Below, piece after piece: positions 63,902-64,000 of a DNA stretch of 64,000 bases (within the stretch, counting starts at the first letter, position 1; each line of letters starts with the position of its first letter). A program made the position numbers and the translations under genes. The notes under the pieces were generated by a model, which searched no databases, had not been told where the DNA came from, and was given only the letters and a program-made list of their open reading frames with translations. Source of the DNA: Cutibacterium porci (lineage in GTDB: Bacteria; Actinomycetota; Actinomycetes; Propionibacteriales; Propionibacteriaceae). The stretch lies in NCBI RefSeq assembly GCF_009696315.1, contig NZ_VUMG01000001.1, positions 124,001-188,000 on the forward strand, in the 5' to 3' direction.

Positions 63902-64000
63902 GCGGTCGATCCCGTAGGATTTAGGGAACGGGGACCGTCGTCCCGCCCTTGTGGGGGTTGGACGTGGCTCAGTCAAACATCAACGGCCCCACAGAATCGC

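Noticed and set aside
63214-63924. 236-codon plus-strand frame opposite glpF
   Set aside because: Antisense shadow of glpF; the translation is Gly/Asp/Glu-rich with no domain.

Overview
The window looks like chromosomal DNA of a Propionibacteriaceae actinobacterium, most likely Cutibacterium (C. acnes or a close relative). This rests on moderate-to-high GC, actinobacterial gene types and several leaderless-looking starts; the species call is an inference. No rRNA, tRNA, CRISPR array, transposase or phage gene was seen.

Region 1 (118-14179) is an amino-acid module. A double-domain Lrp/AsnC regulator is divergent from a tightly overlapping operon for oxidative ornithine breakdown: ord, ortA, ortB, oraS, oraE, a GlmL/MutL-like reactivating ATPase and ornithine racemase. 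Two CycA-like D-alanine/D-serine/glycine permeases and an alanine racemase follow. The pathway ends in acetyl-CoA plus D-alanine, so the permeases and racemase fit as D-alanine handling.

Region 2 (14380-28127) is mixed housekeeping and carbohydrate DNA: a phosphohexomutase / GHMP sugar kinase / nucleotidyltransferase trio, a small membrane protein, a DUF559-type nuclease-fold protein, fumarase, a sugar ABC importer with a divergent LacI regulator and a clear operator palindrome, a suppressor-of-fused-domain protein and an MscS channel.

Region 3 (28187-53965, about 26 kb, all on the + strand) is the highlight: a hybrid biosynthetic cluster. It encodes an SbnI-like ParB-fold protein, SbnA and SbnB (a complete-looking serine to L-2,3-diaminopropionate route); a type II fatty acid/polyketide line (FabD-like acyltransferase, AMP ligase, two carrier proteins, ketoreductase, dehydratase, a fused KS-CLF, a phosphopantetheinyl transferase, a condensation-domain protein and a large GNAT protein, with no enoyl reductase); a LanB-like protein; a GcvT-like protein; an aminotransferase; an ABC exporter and an MFS exporter; and a class III lanthipeptide synthetase (LanKC). 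Directly after LanKC lies a 34-codon gene starting with GTG whose product has a class III leader motif and a short Ser-x2-Ser-x4-Cys core. A histidine kinase/response regulator pair closes the cluster. The whole reads as a lipolanthine-like pathway, in which a probably unsaturated acyl chain is joined to a labionin-type peptide, with added diaminopropionate and LanB-like chemistry.

Region 4 (54002-64000) is core again: glycerate kinase, a tiny membrane protein, CCA tRNA nucleotidyltransferase, a DUF6049-like secreted protein, a membrane pseudokinase, and the glycerol genes glpF-glpK with a perfect dyad upstream of glpF. Positions 1-117 hold nothing I can support.
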